DNA from: Methylobacillus flagellatus KT
GTDB taxonomy: Bacteria > Pseudomonadota > Gammaproteobacteria > Burkholderiales > Methylophilaceae
Direction: 5' to 3'
DNA length: 64,000 bases
Assembly (NCBI RefSeq): GCF_000013705.1
Contig: NC_007947.1
Span: forward strand, 186,001 to 250,000
Shown: positions 63,750 through 64,000 of the stretch, piece after piece
How positions within the stretch are numbered: the stretch's first letter is position 1
Layout: the number at the start of each line of letters is the position of its first letter
Notes under the pieces: generated by a model
The model's input: only the letters and a program-made list of their open reading frames with translations
Told to the model about the DNA's origin: nothing
The model's database searches: none
Translations under genes and position numbers: made by a program

Positions 63750-64000
63750 ATGAAAAAAACATCCGGCTTCACGCTGATCGAGCTGGCGATTGTCCTCGTG
63801 ATTATCGGCCTGCTACTGGGCGGCGTGCTCAAGGGGCAGGAGTTGATTAATAGTGCTAAGGCAAAAAATATTGCCAATGATTTTAAAAATACGCAGATAT
63901 TGCTGTATGGGTATCAGGACAAATATAGGGCATTGCCTGGGGATGACGCGGCAGTCGCCATGCACATAACGAATGGAACGCCAGCTGCTGCTGCTAATCG
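63750..64000 (+). CDS. prepilin-type N-terminal domain protein, cut by window end
   Basis: The first 83 codons of a type IV pilin or pseudopilin. The start MKKTSGFTLIELAIVLVIIG carries the prepilin peptidase site (G-FTLIE, with Glu5) and the hydrophobic helix. The following KGQELINSAKAKNIANDFKN is a typical pilin alpha-helix, and ALPGDDAA the loop after it. The gene continues past the right edge, so size and class cannot be judged. An AAGGAT ribosome site lies just before the ATG. It is under the sigma-54 promoter upstream. Confidence 0.88.
   Translation, partial: MKKTSGFTLIELAIVLVIIGLLLGGVLKGQELINSAKAKNIANDFKNTQILLYGYQDKYRALPGDDAAVAMHITNGTPAAAAN

Noticed and set aside
1..64000. tRNA, rRNA, CRISPR arrays, insertion sequences, integrons
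   Set aside because: No tRNA-like cloverleaf, no regular repeat-spacer pattern, no transposase motifs and no terminal repeats were found on reading either strand.

Overview
This 64 kb window looks like ordinary chromosome from a betaproteobacterium, most likely a methylotroph of the Methylophilaceae (Methylobacillus-like). That placement is inference. It rests on moderate-to-high GC, the def-fmt-htpX-rsmB-DUF4390-ntrY-ntrX order, ahcY-(YvlD-like)-metF behind an SAH riboswitch, ECF sigma-DUF3619-DUF3106, system II cytochrome c maturation (ResB/CcsB), and an azurin gene. I see no tRNA, rRNA, CRISPR array, insertion sequence, prophage or integron. Gene density is very high and several convergent genes overlap at their 3' ends.

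Layout. 1-6.1 kb (+): 3' end of xthA, a nitroreductase, an unrecognised small gene, an MgtC-like membrane protein, dGTPase, an MliC-type lysozyme inhibitor, aquaporin Z and a DUF1275 membrane protein. 6.1-13.8 kb (-): one long operon from def to ntrX, joining peptide deformylation, initiator formylation, membrane proteolysis, rRNA methylation and the NtrYX sensor pair. 13.9-16.6 kb (+): LysM protein, dprA, smg. 16.6-21.1 kb (-): methyl cycle block (metF, YvlD-like, ahcY with SAH riboswitch, metK). 21.1-24.6 kb (+): LpxL-type acyltransferase, dapF, DUF484, xerC. 24.7-31.4 kb: moaC (-), BepA-like protease with a SoxYZ-like pair (+), Zn alcohol dehydrogenase and hda (-), purM and DUF3108 (+). 31.4-35.2 kb (+): a 549-bp gap, a second RsmB-family methyltransferase, a dicarboxylate/amino-acid symporter, azurin. 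35.4-43.4 kb (-): RND pump and adaptor, ampD, pilR, pilS, PP0621-like protein. 43.6-44.9 kb (+): ECF sigma factor, DUF3619, DUF3106. 45-47.1 kb (-): lptG, lptF. 47.2-51.3 kb: pepA, holC, an unknown gene (+), gcvH (-), a PBP7-like endopeptidase (+). 51.4-55.7 kb (-): topA, ttcA, a pteridine-reductase-like SDR. 55.8-58.3 kb: MidA-like methyltransferase, trmB (+), engB (-). 58.3-61.7 kb (+): a candidate small RNA, resB, ccsB. 61.8-63.5 kb (-): an orphan histidine kinase. 63.7 kb to the end: a sigma-54 promoter and the start of a prepilin gene.

How parts connect. metK, ahcY and metF together run the SAM/SAH/methyl cycle, and the riboswitch lets SAH report on it. resB/ccsB mature periplasmic cytochromes, which may exchange electrons with azurin. 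pilS/pilR encode a complete sigma-54 activator pair, and the prepilin at the end has a well-formed sigma-54 promoter. No obviously new defence or biosynthetic system is present. The best leads are an NtrX whose AAA+ module has lost its ATPase and sigma-54 contact motifs, a SoxYZ-like pair lacking the sulfur-carrying cysteine, a candidate small RNA before resB, and a probable CTG start for dprA.
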